Below are positions 1 to 5,893 of a stretch of 6,674 nt of DNA, one piece after another. Position numbers and translations under genes: made by a program. Numbering within the stretch: the first letter of the stretch is position 1; every line of letters starts with the position of its first letter. The notes under the pieces are model-generated. The model saw only the letters and a program-made list of their open reading frames with translations. It had not been told where the DNA came from and made no database searches. This stretch comes from Ignavibacteriales bacterium (GTDB lineage Bacteria; Bacteroidota; Ignavibacteria; Ignavibacteriales; Melioribacteraceae), in contig JAFGID010000156.1 of NCBI GenBank assembly GCA_016929735.1, positions 1 to 6,674 of the forward strand, written 5' to 3'.

Positions 1-234
1 ATAAGTTCGTTTATTAATGATAGAAACATAATGACATAAAATTTTATAAATTCTAAAACTAAACAACCGATAATCAGAATTGAGCCATTTTAATTTATTA
101 ATTATTCTAACTTATTATAAATCAAGTTTTGTTTTTTATTTTTTCTGTTTTTTATTAAGTTTTATATCTTTATAAGGTTTTAACATAAAAATGTCGCAAA
201 TAACAATTCAATTTTTTCTAATGACTATTTTAGG
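1..234. other. AT-rich non-coding stretch, no gene recognised
   Basis: I see no coding frame, RNA gene or recognisable promoter in these bases. Stop codons are frequent in all frames. The only internal pattern is a T-rich tract around 125-165 in which the decamer GTTTTTTATT occurs twice (131-140 and 147-156). This looks like low-complexity sequence and not a functional repeat. The region is probably intergenic space continuing beyond the left edge of the window. Confidence 0.6.
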
Positions 235-409
235 TTAATACTATAGAATGCTTTGAAAAACTAGCATATTTGATATTTCTATTTTTATCTAAATCTGTAA
301 TTCTATAAAAACAAATGGATTCCCAATCAATCCTCTTATCCAAGAGGACAGGGTTGGGAATGACATCTCACCAATTCTGAGGTTTTTCAAAGGATTCCTA
401 TATTATTAA
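235..409. repeat. Candidate MITE-like element with long terminal inverted repeats
   Basis: The left arm (235-261) and the reverse complement of the right arm (382-409) match over 28 aligned columns with two mismatches and one single-base gap, including a perfect 11-base core CTTTGAAAAAC (251-261) against 382-392. Both ends carry TTAA (235-238 and 406-409), which could be a target duplication or part of the arms. Between the arms lie a nested hairpin (319-361) and a further 8-bp inverted repeat, 242-249 with 300-307. There is no coding capacity. Size, paired ends and lack of genes fit a miniature inverted-repeat element or a REP-like palindromic element; the motif pair GGATTCCC and GGGAATGACA inside it resembles the ends of palindromic dispersed repeats in other bacteria. 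The right end lies 5 bases from the stop codon of the minus-strand gene, so the alternative is a large 3'-UTR structure of that transcript. No second copy is present in this window, so mobility is inference. Confidence 0.5.
319..361 (-). terminator. Nested hairpin downstream of the DUF3592 gene, possible terminator
   Basis: An outer 8-bp stem pairs ATTCCCAA (319-326) with TTGGGAAT (354-361). An inner perfect 7-bp stem pairs TCCTCTT (331-337) with AAGAGGA (342-348) around a 4-base loop. The internal loops are 4 and 5 bases. Read on the minus strand it lies 54 bases past the stop codon at 415-417 and is followed by a moderately T-rich stretch (CCATTTGTTTTTATAG), so it could end or protect that transcript. 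The T-run does not follow the stem directly, so it is not a canonical intrinsic terminator. It may simply be the core of the surrounding inverted-repeat element. Confidence 0.45.
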
Positions 410-414
410 GGTCG

Positions 415-1056
415 CTATATAATAGTTCCAATAACAAACGAAAATAAAAAGGCAAGTATATAGAATAATATTCCAGTGATAATTTCACCGATTGAATCTT
501 TGTCTTTATTTTCTAAAACAATATTGTTAGGGTCTTTAGGTTCATAAATAACTGTGGTGGTATCTTGCGATTTAATGAGTTCTAATTTTTGTTTAGTTTT
601 TTCTAGATTATTAGAGCTGTAATCGTGTCTTGATTTGTTTTGGTATTTTTGATTGTTAACTGTGTATTCTACATTACTATAAATATAATATACATCAACT
701 AAATCACTATCATAAAAAGAACATATTCTGCTATCTATTATTTTTCCGCTAGCTTTATTTTTAATGAAGTGCGAAGAAAGTCCAATAAAAATCCGCATAG
801 TTCCCAAACCGAACATTATAATTGTAAATAAAGAGAAAAATAATATCCAAACAAATTTATTTTCTGTATAATTTTGCATATCCAAGCCAAGTTCATTTAA
901 TACAGGCGTTATTGATTTGCTAGCAAACATTCCAGATAATATTCCTGTAAAGAATAATCCTAAGCAGATAATAATTAGGTACCAAAAAACATTACTGACT
1001 GGACGAATTTTATTTTGCGAAATAGAATTGTTTGTTTTTTTAATGTCTTTATTCAT
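415..1056 (-). CDS. DUF3592-type membrane protein, function unknown
   Basis: This is a 213-residue hydrophobic protein. Three membrane segments are visible: about 23-45, about 68-93 and a C-terminal one at about 189-213. Between the second and third lies a soluble domain (about 100-185) with the layout of DUF3592: a GKIIDS strand (104-109), a hydrophobic YYIY strand followed by a short E-Y-x-V-N-N-Q-x-Y hairpin (123-138), a basic linker, and the hallmark TTTVIYEPKDPNNIVL segment (166-181), where family members have a V-x-Y-x-P-x-x-P pattern. The N-terminus is polar and lysine-rich with no cleavable signal, so the protein probably sits in the inner membrane. The ATG at 1054-1056 is the only sensible start and the stop is TAG. 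It stands alone on the minus strand, divergent from the bamD operon and 753 bp away from it, with repeats on both sides. I see no clear Bacteroidota -7/-33 promoter directly upstream. No biochemical function is known to me for this family. Confidence 0.75.
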   Translation of the reverse strand: MNKDIKKTNNSISQNKIRPVSNVFWYLIIICLGLFFTGILSGMFASKSITPVLNELGLDMQNYTENKFVWILFFSLFTIIMFGLGTMRIFIGLSSHFIKNKASGKIIDSRICSFYDSDLVDVYYIYSNVEYTVNNQKYQNKSRHDYSSNNLEKTKQKLELIKSQDTTTVIYEPKDPNNIVLENKDKDSIGEIITGILFYILAFLFSFVIGTII

Positions 1057-1198
1057 ATTATATATTTTTATAAAAATTCAACTATTTCCATTTACTAGAA
1101 TAAATTTTCGCTCATAATCCTAACTCTAATTAAATCAATTAACCATATTATTTATACAAATAAAATTAACAAAAATTCATCAATTTTATATACTAAAA

Positions 1199-1250
1199 GC
1201 AGAAGACTGATCATTGCCAAGTCTTCGCAGCTCTAACGAATAGTTAAAGC
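1199..1250 (+). other. Two adjacent hairpins, possible structured RNA
   Basis: The first hairpin pairs GAAGACT (1202-1208) with AGTCTTC (1220-1226). It is extended by GC/GC at 1199-1200 and 1227-1228 with one bulged A. The second pairs GCT and TAAC (1230-1232, 1234-1237) with GTTA and AGC (1243-1246, 1248-1250) around a 5-base loop, with one internal mismatch. Only one base separates the two. A run of six T follows at 1279-1284. The structure is strand-neutral; I write it as plus for convenience. It could be a small RNA, an untranslated leader, or repeat debris. No known RNA family is recognised. Confidence 0.25.
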
Positions 1251-1322
1251 GTATTAATTCCTACTTCAAATATAATGCTTTTTTCCCCACACATTTCCCC
1301 CTTTGGGTTTCAGAGGGTAAAA

Positions 1323-1347
1323 CAAGCACCGACCCTTGCCGATGCTT
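1323..1347 (-). terminator. Terminator-like hairpin on the minus strand
   Basis: On the minus strand AAGCATCG (1347 to 1340) pairs with CGGTGCTT (1331 to 1324) over 8 bp with one G-U pair and an 8-base loop, followed by GTTTTACC. On the plus strand the same position is a C-A mismatch, although five T follow there (1346-1350). Either strand could use it, and the minus strand gives the better stem. No gene is recognised just upstream on the minus strand, so if it is a terminator its transcript is unidentified. It may also be part of the surrounding repeat patchwork. Confidence 0.35.
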
Positions 1348-1431
1348 TTTAGTGGACCAACATGCACTCGTACAAAATAAAAGAAAATTTAATCTATTAC
1401 CTGTCAAATATAACTTCCGTTTCCCTCTTAC

Positions 1432-1453
1432 CCAACCACTCACCAACCACCGA
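1432..1453. repeat. 11-bp imperfect tandem duplication
   Basis: CCAACCACTCA (1432-1442) is followed directly by CCAACCACCGA (1443-1453), matching at 9 of 11 positions. It is the left part of a run of short repeats reaching to about 1608. Confidence 0.45.
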
Positions 1454-1462
1454 AAATCGCAA

Positions 1463-1508
1463 CGAAGTGTAGATCTCGTAGCGAAGCGCAGATCCCGCAT
1501 CTTCGGGA
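1463..1508. repeat. 19-bp degenerate tandem repeat ending in a small hairpin
   Basis: Two 19-bp units (1463-1481 and 1482-1500) share CGAAG-G-AGATC-CG. Four of their five differences are C/T transitions. The second unit runs into a small hairpin, TCCCG (1493-1497) with CGGGA (1504-1508), and CGGGAC recurs at 1518-1523. The GC-richer composition differs from everything around it. It looks like a dispersed intergenic repeat family and not coding sequence. Confidence 0.45.
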
Positions 1509-1544
1509 CAAATTTATCGGGACTTACCCCTGACTACTAGCTTT

Positions 1545-1572
1545 CATTCACCATTAACCATTCACCATTAAC
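1545..1572. repeat. Perfect 14-bp tandem repeat, two copies
   Basis: CATTCACCATTAAC occurs twice in immediate succession (1545-1558 and 1559-1572). Degenerate echoes of the same CATTNAC theme continue to about 1608 and include a small palindrome, CATTGA (1587-1592) with TCAATG (1596-1601). Such arrays are common in intergenic spacers of this bacterial group as far as I recall. No function is evident. Confidence 0.6.
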
Positions 1573-1755
1573 AAGCTATTAACCACCATTGACAATCAAT
1601 GACCATCTATTTACTATCACCGACAACACATTTCAGATTTTAATTTAATTCAATAACTTCAATTTCTTATCAATTCTGCAATATTTCCACAATTAAGTAT
1701 AATTATTCACCTCTCAAGGAACTAATTATTTGTACCAAAGTAAAACAAATTATCT

Positions 1756-1786
1756 TTTGAAAGGTTATTAAATTTATTTATTTTTG
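1756..1786 (+). promoter_or_regulatory. Bacteroidota-type promoter of the bamD operon
   Basis: A -33 box TTTG (1756-1759) and a -7 box TAttTTTG (1779-1786) are separated by exactly 19 bases, which matches the Bacteroidota consensus TTTG-N19-TAnnTTTG. Transcription would start near 1791-1794, leaving an A-rich leader of under 20 bases before the ATG at 1810. The leader has no Shine-Dalgarno sequence, as usual for this group. This is the only strong promoter I find for the plus-strand genes. Confidence 0.7.
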
Positions 1787-1809
1787 CAAATTAAATTAAG
1801 AAAAAAATT

Positions 1810-2550
1810 ATGAAATATTTATTATTAACATTACCAGTATTATTTTTATTTGGTTGTTCAGGTTCAGTTGATACAAGTCAAATGACTGCAGAAGAGCAAT
1901 TCAATTACGCACTCAGTCTTTATAATGACGAAGATTACGAGGATGCAATCCAGCAATTTCAATCAATAATCTTCCAATATCCCGGTCATGCTTTAAGCGA
2001 CGATTCACAATTCTATCTTGCTTTTTCATATTTTAAGAAAGATCAATATTTATTGTCAGCTTATGAATTTAGCAGGTTGATCAAAGGAATGCCGGGGAGC
2101 GAGTTCGTTTCAGAATCTCAATATATGCTCGCTGAATGCTATTATGAATTATCGCCACATTATCATTTAGACCAGAGATATACTACACAAGCAATAGAGG
2201 AATATCAGGCATTTATTGATTATTTTCCGCTCGACCCGCGTGTAGCAGATGCAGAAGCAAAGATAAATACATTAAATAACAAGATAGCAGAGAAAAAATA
2301 CAACACTGGAGTTATTTATGAAAAAATGGAATATTACAACGCGGCATTAACATATCATTCCGAAGTCATAGAAAACTATCACGATACTAAATTCGCGAAA
2401 CTTTCGCTCTATGAGCGTATCAAATTATATGTATTAAAAAAAAGATATAAAGAAGCGAACAGAGACATTACCCGATATTTGAACAGATATCCTGATGACG
2501 GAAAGGTCGGCGAGTTGCTAAATATGCAAAATAATTTATCAATGTATTAA
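1810..2550 (+). CDS. bamD: Outer membrane assembly lipoprotein BamD (YfiO)
   Basis: BamD is the essential lipoprotein partner of the BamA beta-barrel assembly machine. It is anchored in the inner leaflet of the outer membrane and helps fold outer-membrane proteins. The 246-residue product has a lipoprotein signal with lipobox L-F-G-C, lipidated Cys at residue 16. Tetratricopeptide helices follow to the end: about 27-58 (AEEQFNYA ... QYP), 61-95, 98-140, then two less regular pairs in about 150-235. The segment SPHYHLDQRYTTQAI (115-129), followed by an E-E-Y-Q helix ending in a Tyr-Phe-Pro, is typical of the BamD/YfiO family, and the length is normal for it. The ATG at 1810 lies just downstream of a strong promoter and gives a complete signal sequence. 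It is the first gene of the operon. Its stop TAA shares its last base with the ATG of the next gene, suggesting translational coupling. ComL-like naming is a synonym, not an alternative. Confidence 0.92.
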   Translation: MKYLLLTLPVLFLFGCSGSVDTSQMTAEEQFNYALSLYNDEDYEDAIQQFQSIIFQYPGHALSDDSQFYLAFSYFKKDQYLLSAYEFSRLIKGMPGSEFVSESQYMLAECYYELSPHYHLDQRYTTQAIEEYQAFIDYFPLDPRVADAEAKINTLNNKIAEKKYNTGVIYEKMEYYNAALTYHSEVIENYHDTKFAKLSLYERIKLYVLKKRYKEANRDITRYLNRYPDDGKVGELLNMQNNLSMY

Positions 2551-4292
2551 TGAGCGATAATTTCAATATAGATGAAAAAAATAACCGTTCCAACAATACA
2601 CTCCATTTCATTTCAAAATTACCTCTGACAAGAAAGTATTTATTTATTTTAATATTACTTGTTTCGGGTAAATTATACTCACAGATAAATATCAACGGCT
2701 TTTGTAATGTTGAAAAAATTCCGGTCAACGATGGCTATAACTCAATATTTACAGCTGACTTCAATTCTGATTATATCACAGACATCTTGCTATATAATAG
2801 TTCTAAGAACAGAATAATGTTCATTTATAGCAATAATGGTAAACCATTTAACAGAAAAAAAGAGCAATTCAGTTACTTTCCGATTAGTGACATAAAGTAT
2901 ATTAAGACCTCTAACCAAAAAGAGAAAAAATTTTTTTTCGTAAGCCGCGAAGAGAGACTTGTGGGCTTAAATACGATTAACAGGTTCTTAACTTTTAAGT
3001 TGATGACAAAACTTAAACTAAATTCCTATCCTACAAAAATTCTTGTAACGGAAAAGAATTATATCGGCGAGCCGAATTTATTTGTTTACGGATCAGCTTA
3101 TAACGGAATATCAACATTTGAAGAGAAGAACAATTTACTCAAAGAAACAAGAGTATTTTCTAATAGTTTGTTTTCGATTTTATTTCCTTTCGATATTAAT
3201 TATGATGGCTTTGATGATATTATAGGATTTGATATTCTTAAAAACACAATAATGCTTTTCGACAAGACTTTTACAGATAAACTGCTGCTGATAAGACCAA
3301 TTAAAATTGAAAAAAAAATCAATCATTTATCTGCTACCGATGTGAATAACGACGATTTTGTTGATTTGATTTATTCCCACACAAACGGGTTCGATATTCT
3401 TATGGGCGACTCGGTATCTTCTTTTTCATCATCATTGACTTACAAAACAAATATTACTCCAGATAAGTTTTTGCTTGAGGACGTCAATGGTGACGGCATA
3501 AAAGATATCGTATTTATCAGTAAAGATAGAAAATCGGTTTACATTTCATTCTCAATTTCAGCTCGAAGTTTTAAGCAACCAGTTCTGCTCTTTAGCGATT
3601 TAGAATTTAGTGATTTAGCCATAATCAGCGAAAAAAGCAGAGTTAAATTGGTTGTTTCGTCCAGCAATGGAAATGTTTATATAGTTACAAAATTTTCAAT
3701 TGTAAATAAATCTGCAAAAATATTTTTTGGCGAGCCGGTTGCAGCAGCTTTTTTTGATTATAAAAAAGACGGTATTCCTGCTCTTTGTTTCGTTGATAAA
3801 GTCGAAAATCAATTGAAGATTATTTCGGGCAGTAAATTGTTCAATCTTTCGGAGCTTTTCAGTTTTCAATTGAGTGCCATGCCTAATCGTATTAAAGTTG
3901 ATGATACGGATACGATTTATACTGATTTCTTTTTATTTAGTGATAGCAACAGGGTAATTGAATTTTTCAGGTTAAATCTTAAAGAAAACAAACAAACACA
4001 TAAAGAAATTATTTATTCACATTTGCCAATTAATTATCTTGAGATTGAAAATTTTAAAAATAATGGTTTTAATAATTTTAAGGTCTATTCATTACTGAAG
4101 GATGAAGAATCGCTCCAGTCATTTTCATTTCAGAAGAATAGATATGTTCTTACAGACAAAGTCGTACAACCTGTAACTAATTTGAAAAAGTATTCTGAAA
4201 ATAATCTATCGGATAAATTTAAAAATCGCCGAAAAAAATATTTTTTAGAAATTAACGAAAAAGAAAAATGCTTGGATTTAAGAATAAAATAA
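2550..4292 (+). CDS. Secreted FG-GAP/VCBS-type beta-propeller protein, degenerate
   Basis: I know no specific function for this 580-residue protein. A polar N-region of about 29 residues precedes a hydrophobic signal core (30-40) ending in Y-S-Q near 43-45, so export is likely. From residue 70 to about 525 it is built from ten evenly spaced units of 45-50 residues, each a 9-residue calcium-loop position followed by a hydrophobic strand and a second strand. Loop positions begin near 70, 119, 168, 215, 264, 311, 358, 403, 451 and 501. Four are good D-x-N-x-D-x-x-x-D loops (70-78, 215-223, 264-272, 311-319), and 311-319 is the canonical DVNGDGIKD. The others have lost most acidic residues. Such FG-GAP/VCBS repeats form propellers involved in adhesion, binding or surface display. 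The ATG overlaps the bamD stop by one base, and no later Met allows a shorter signal. Homopolymer runs A6T8 (2925-2938) and A9 (3310-3318) lie within it. Its 3' end overlaps the next gene by 25 bp. Confidence 0.75.
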   Translation: MSDNFNIDEKNNRSNNTLHFISKLPLTRKYLFILILLVSGKLYSQININGFCNVEKIPVNDGYNSIFTADFNSDYITDILLYNSSKNRIMFIYSNNGKPFNRKKEQFSYFPISDIKYIKTSNQKEKKFFFVSREERLVGLNTINRFLTFKLMTKLKLNSYPTKILVTEKNYIGEPNLFVYGSAYNGISTFEEKNNLLKETRVFSNSLFSILFPFDINYDGFDDIIGFDILKNTIMLFDKTFTDKLLLIRPIKIEKKINHLSATDVNNDDFVDLIYSHTNGFDILMGDSVSSFSSSLTYKTNITPDKFLLEDVNGDGIKDIVFISKDRKSVYISFSISARSFKQPVLLFSDLEFSDLAIISEKSRVKLVVSSSNGNVYIVTKFSIVNKSAKIFFGEPVAAAFFDYKKDGIPALCFVDKVENQLKIISGSKLFNLSELFSFQLSAMPNRIKVDDTDTIYTDFFLFSDSNRVIEFFRLNLKENKQTHKEIIYSHLPINYLEIENFKNNGFNNFKVYSLLKDEESLQSFSFQKNRYVLTDKVVQPVTNLKKYSENNLSDKFKNRRKKYFLEINEKEKCLDLRIK

Positions 4293-5893
4293 AAAATTTA
4301 TTATTATTGACATTCCTATCGGTTCCTTTATTCAGCCAGAATATTGATTCGCTTTTCAATCTATTACTCACGCTTAGAGTTGAAGAGAATAATATCGGTG
4401 GGGAGCAATTTACACAAGAGGAGATTATTAAATGTGGTTTCCCCTTAATTTGCTCTGTAAAGAATAATTATGATAAATTCAATCAACTTCAGGTAAATAT
4501 TATCAACTCAATTTTATCACGCCCTTCACTTCCATATAGTATGGTTTCGCCATCAGGGTTTTTCAGAATTCATTATGATACGACTGGTTCTAATAAAGTT
4601 AATTATGATTTAAACGAATTTGCAAAAGCATTGGATTCCGCTTATAATTTTGAGGTAAATATACTCGGATTTTCTCCACCACCACCAGATAATGGCAGGG
4701 GAGGTGATAATAAATACGATGTTTATATAAGCAACTTGGGTAGAAATTATGGCTGGACTGTTTGGGAGGACCCGGTTGGAGAAAATATATATATGACATA
4801 TATTGAAGTGGATAATGACTTTTCAGGTTTTTATACTGAAGGTATAAATGCTGCAAGGGTAACTGCTGCACATGAATTTCATCATGCAATTCAAATTGGA
4901 AGTTACGTCTTGCGTGAAGAAACAACTGGCGGAGTAAAAGATTTATTTTATTATGAAGTCACATCAACATCAATGGAAGAATTTGTCTATCCCGATGTGA
5001 ACGATTATTTTAATTATATTAAAACTTATTTTAATAGTCCGAACAACTCATTTTATTTATACACTGGTTACGAATTATCAATTTTCAACATTTTTCTCAA
5101 GGAAAGGTTTGGAATAGGTATAATCCGCGAGATATGGGAATTAATGAAAACTTATCGTGCAATTGAAGCAATAGCATTGGCAATATCTTCTCGAGGTTCT
5201 TCATTGAGATATGAATTGAATTTATTTGGTGGCTGGACCTATTTTACAAATGTGCGGGCTCAAGCTGGAAAATATTTTTACGAAGCAGAGCATTACCCAC
5301 TTATTACACCAACAACTGTAATAGAATATATACCACCGCAGAAGACGGTTAATATTTCATCCAAACCGATATCGAATAATTTTATTCTTTTTAAGGTCGG
5401 AAGTTCGGATACATTAATGGCGGTGCTTGCAAATGCTGATTTACAAAACGCAATTCAACATCCAAACAGTAGATTTATTTTTGACTACAGCTTACACTAT
5501 GATAATAGTTACTATTATGGAGTTTTTTCCAGTTCGAATAATGCAATTTTGAGTGAATTAAAAATTTATAATGACGGAATTCTTAGTTATCCTTCCTACG
5601 ATTCAAAAATTATTGATTATGCCTTTCCTCAGCCGTTTAAGTATGATAAAAATTTATTCTTATTTTTACCTGTACCTGAGAAATCAAATAGTTATGCTGA
5701 TGTCAATGTTTATGATGTAAGCATGAATTTGGTCTACTCAAAACAATTACCGGTAATTCAAGGCGATAAGTTAACAGTTCAATGGAATGGAAAGGATGAA
5801 CAGGGAAATAAATTATCGTCGGGTATTTATATTTATGTTGTTAAGACAAAAGAAAATCAAACAAAAGGAAAAATCGTAATCTTCAATGAATGA
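4268..5893 (+). CDS. Secreted putative zinc metalloprotease, MXAN_6640 type, with sorting-type C-terminal domain
   Basis: This 541-residue protein starts with a clear signal peptide (basic K5-K9, core 11-22, cleavage likely between S23 and Q24). The strand SPSGFFRIHYDTTG (94-107) and a following proline-glycine-rich segment leading to YDVYIS are hallmarks I associate with the MXAN_6640-type putative metalloproteases. The zinc motif HEFHH (202-206) gives two His ligands and the catalytic Glu203. Glu230, in a YYEVTSTSMEEFVYP segment, is the likely third ligand. The C-terminus has a FlgD-like/type IX sorting appearance: FPQPF (453-457), then W-N-G-K-D-E-Q-G-N-K-L-S-S-G-I-Y (506-521), and a lysine-rich end with G-K-I-V-I. 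It is probably exported through the type IX system and held at, or released from, the cell surface; no substrate can be inferred. The start at 4268 lies inside the preceding gene, and the stop overlaps the next gene by 8 bp. The family and zinc-site calls are strong; actual proteolytic activity is inference. Confidence 0.8.
   Translation: MLGFKNKIKNLLLLTFLSVPLFSQNIDSLFNLLLTLRVEENNIGGEQFTQEEIIKCGFPLICSVKNNYDKFNQLQVNIINSILSRPSLPYSMVSPSGFFRIHYDTTGSNKVNYDLNEFAKALDSAYNFEVNILGFSPPPPDNGRGGDNKYDVYISNLGRNYGWTVWEDPVGENIYMTYIEVDNDFSGFYTEGINAARVTAAHEFHHAIQIGSYVLREETTGGVKDLFYYEVTSTSMEEFVYPDVNDYFNYIKTYFNSPNNSFYLYTGYELSIFNIFLKERFGIGIIREIWELMKTYRAIEAIALAISSRGSSLRYELNLFGGWTYFTNVRAQAGKYFYEAEHYPLITPTTVIEYIPPQKTVNISSKPISNNFILFKVGSSDTLMAVLANADLQNAIQHPNSRFIFDYSLHYDNSYYYGVFSSSNNAILSELKIYNDGILSYPSYDSKIIDYAFPQPFKYDKNLFLFLPVPEKSNSYADVNVYDVSMNLVYSKQLPVIQGDKLTVQWNGKDEQGNKLSSGIYIYVVKTKENQTKGKIVIFNE

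Larger units (their letters stand above)
1057..1809. other. Long intergenic region with hairpins, degenerate repeats and the operon promoter
   Basis: This 753-bp stretch separates two divergently oriented genes. 1057-1198 is AT-rich and featureless to my reading, apart from presumably holding the unrecognised promoter of the minus-strand gene. 1199-1250 has two adjacent hairpins, and 1324-1347 has a minus-strand terminator-like hairpin. 1290-1608 is a richer-GC patchwork of short tandem and inverted repeats. 1609-1722 shows nothing I can interpret. 1724-1786 holds a possible operator and a good promoter. Short open frames on both strands between 1261 and 1540 have no protein-like composition and look like read-through of the repeats. 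I find no tRNA or rRNA. Confidence 0.6.

Noticed and set aside
191..238. Fifteen-codon plus-strand frame (MSQITIQFFLMTILG)
   Set aside because: It is too short, with no promoter or conservation argument, and its stop lies in the left arm of the inverted-repeat element.
917..1117. Plus-strand open frame of 66 codons
   Set aside because: It is the mirror of the first membrane segments of the minus-strand DUF3592 gene, which has a recognisable domain; the hydrophobic peptide is a by-product.
1267..1274. Minus-strand TATATTTG as a -7 box for the DUF3592 gene
   Set aside because: No TTTG at the required distance, and it lies over 200 bases upstream of the start codon.
1199..1290. Possible tRNA or known small RNA
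   Set aside because: No T-loop GTTCGA-type motif, no acceptor-stem pairing over a 70-90 base span and no recognised family signature.
1261..1500. Minus-strand open frame of 79 codons in the spacer
   Set aside because: It runs straight through the short tandem repeats and the terminator-like hairpin, has an Arg/Ser/Cys-rich composition unlike the neighbouring Asn/Lys-rich genes, and resembles no protein I know.
1352..1540. Plus-strand open frame of 62 codons in the spacer
   Set aside because: It is antisense to the previous frame through the same repeats, with no promoter and no protein-like pattern.
1463..1608. CRISPR array
   Set aside because: The repeats are tandem without spacers, differ in sequence from each other, and no cas gene is present.
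2468..2728. Minus-strand open frame across the bamD/propeller junction
   Set aside because: It lies antisense to two well-supported genes and has no family features.
4599..4925. Minus-strand open frame of 108 codons
   Set aside because: It is antisense to the zinc-site region of the metalloprotease; the His/Tyr/Gln-rich product is typical of an antisense shadow.
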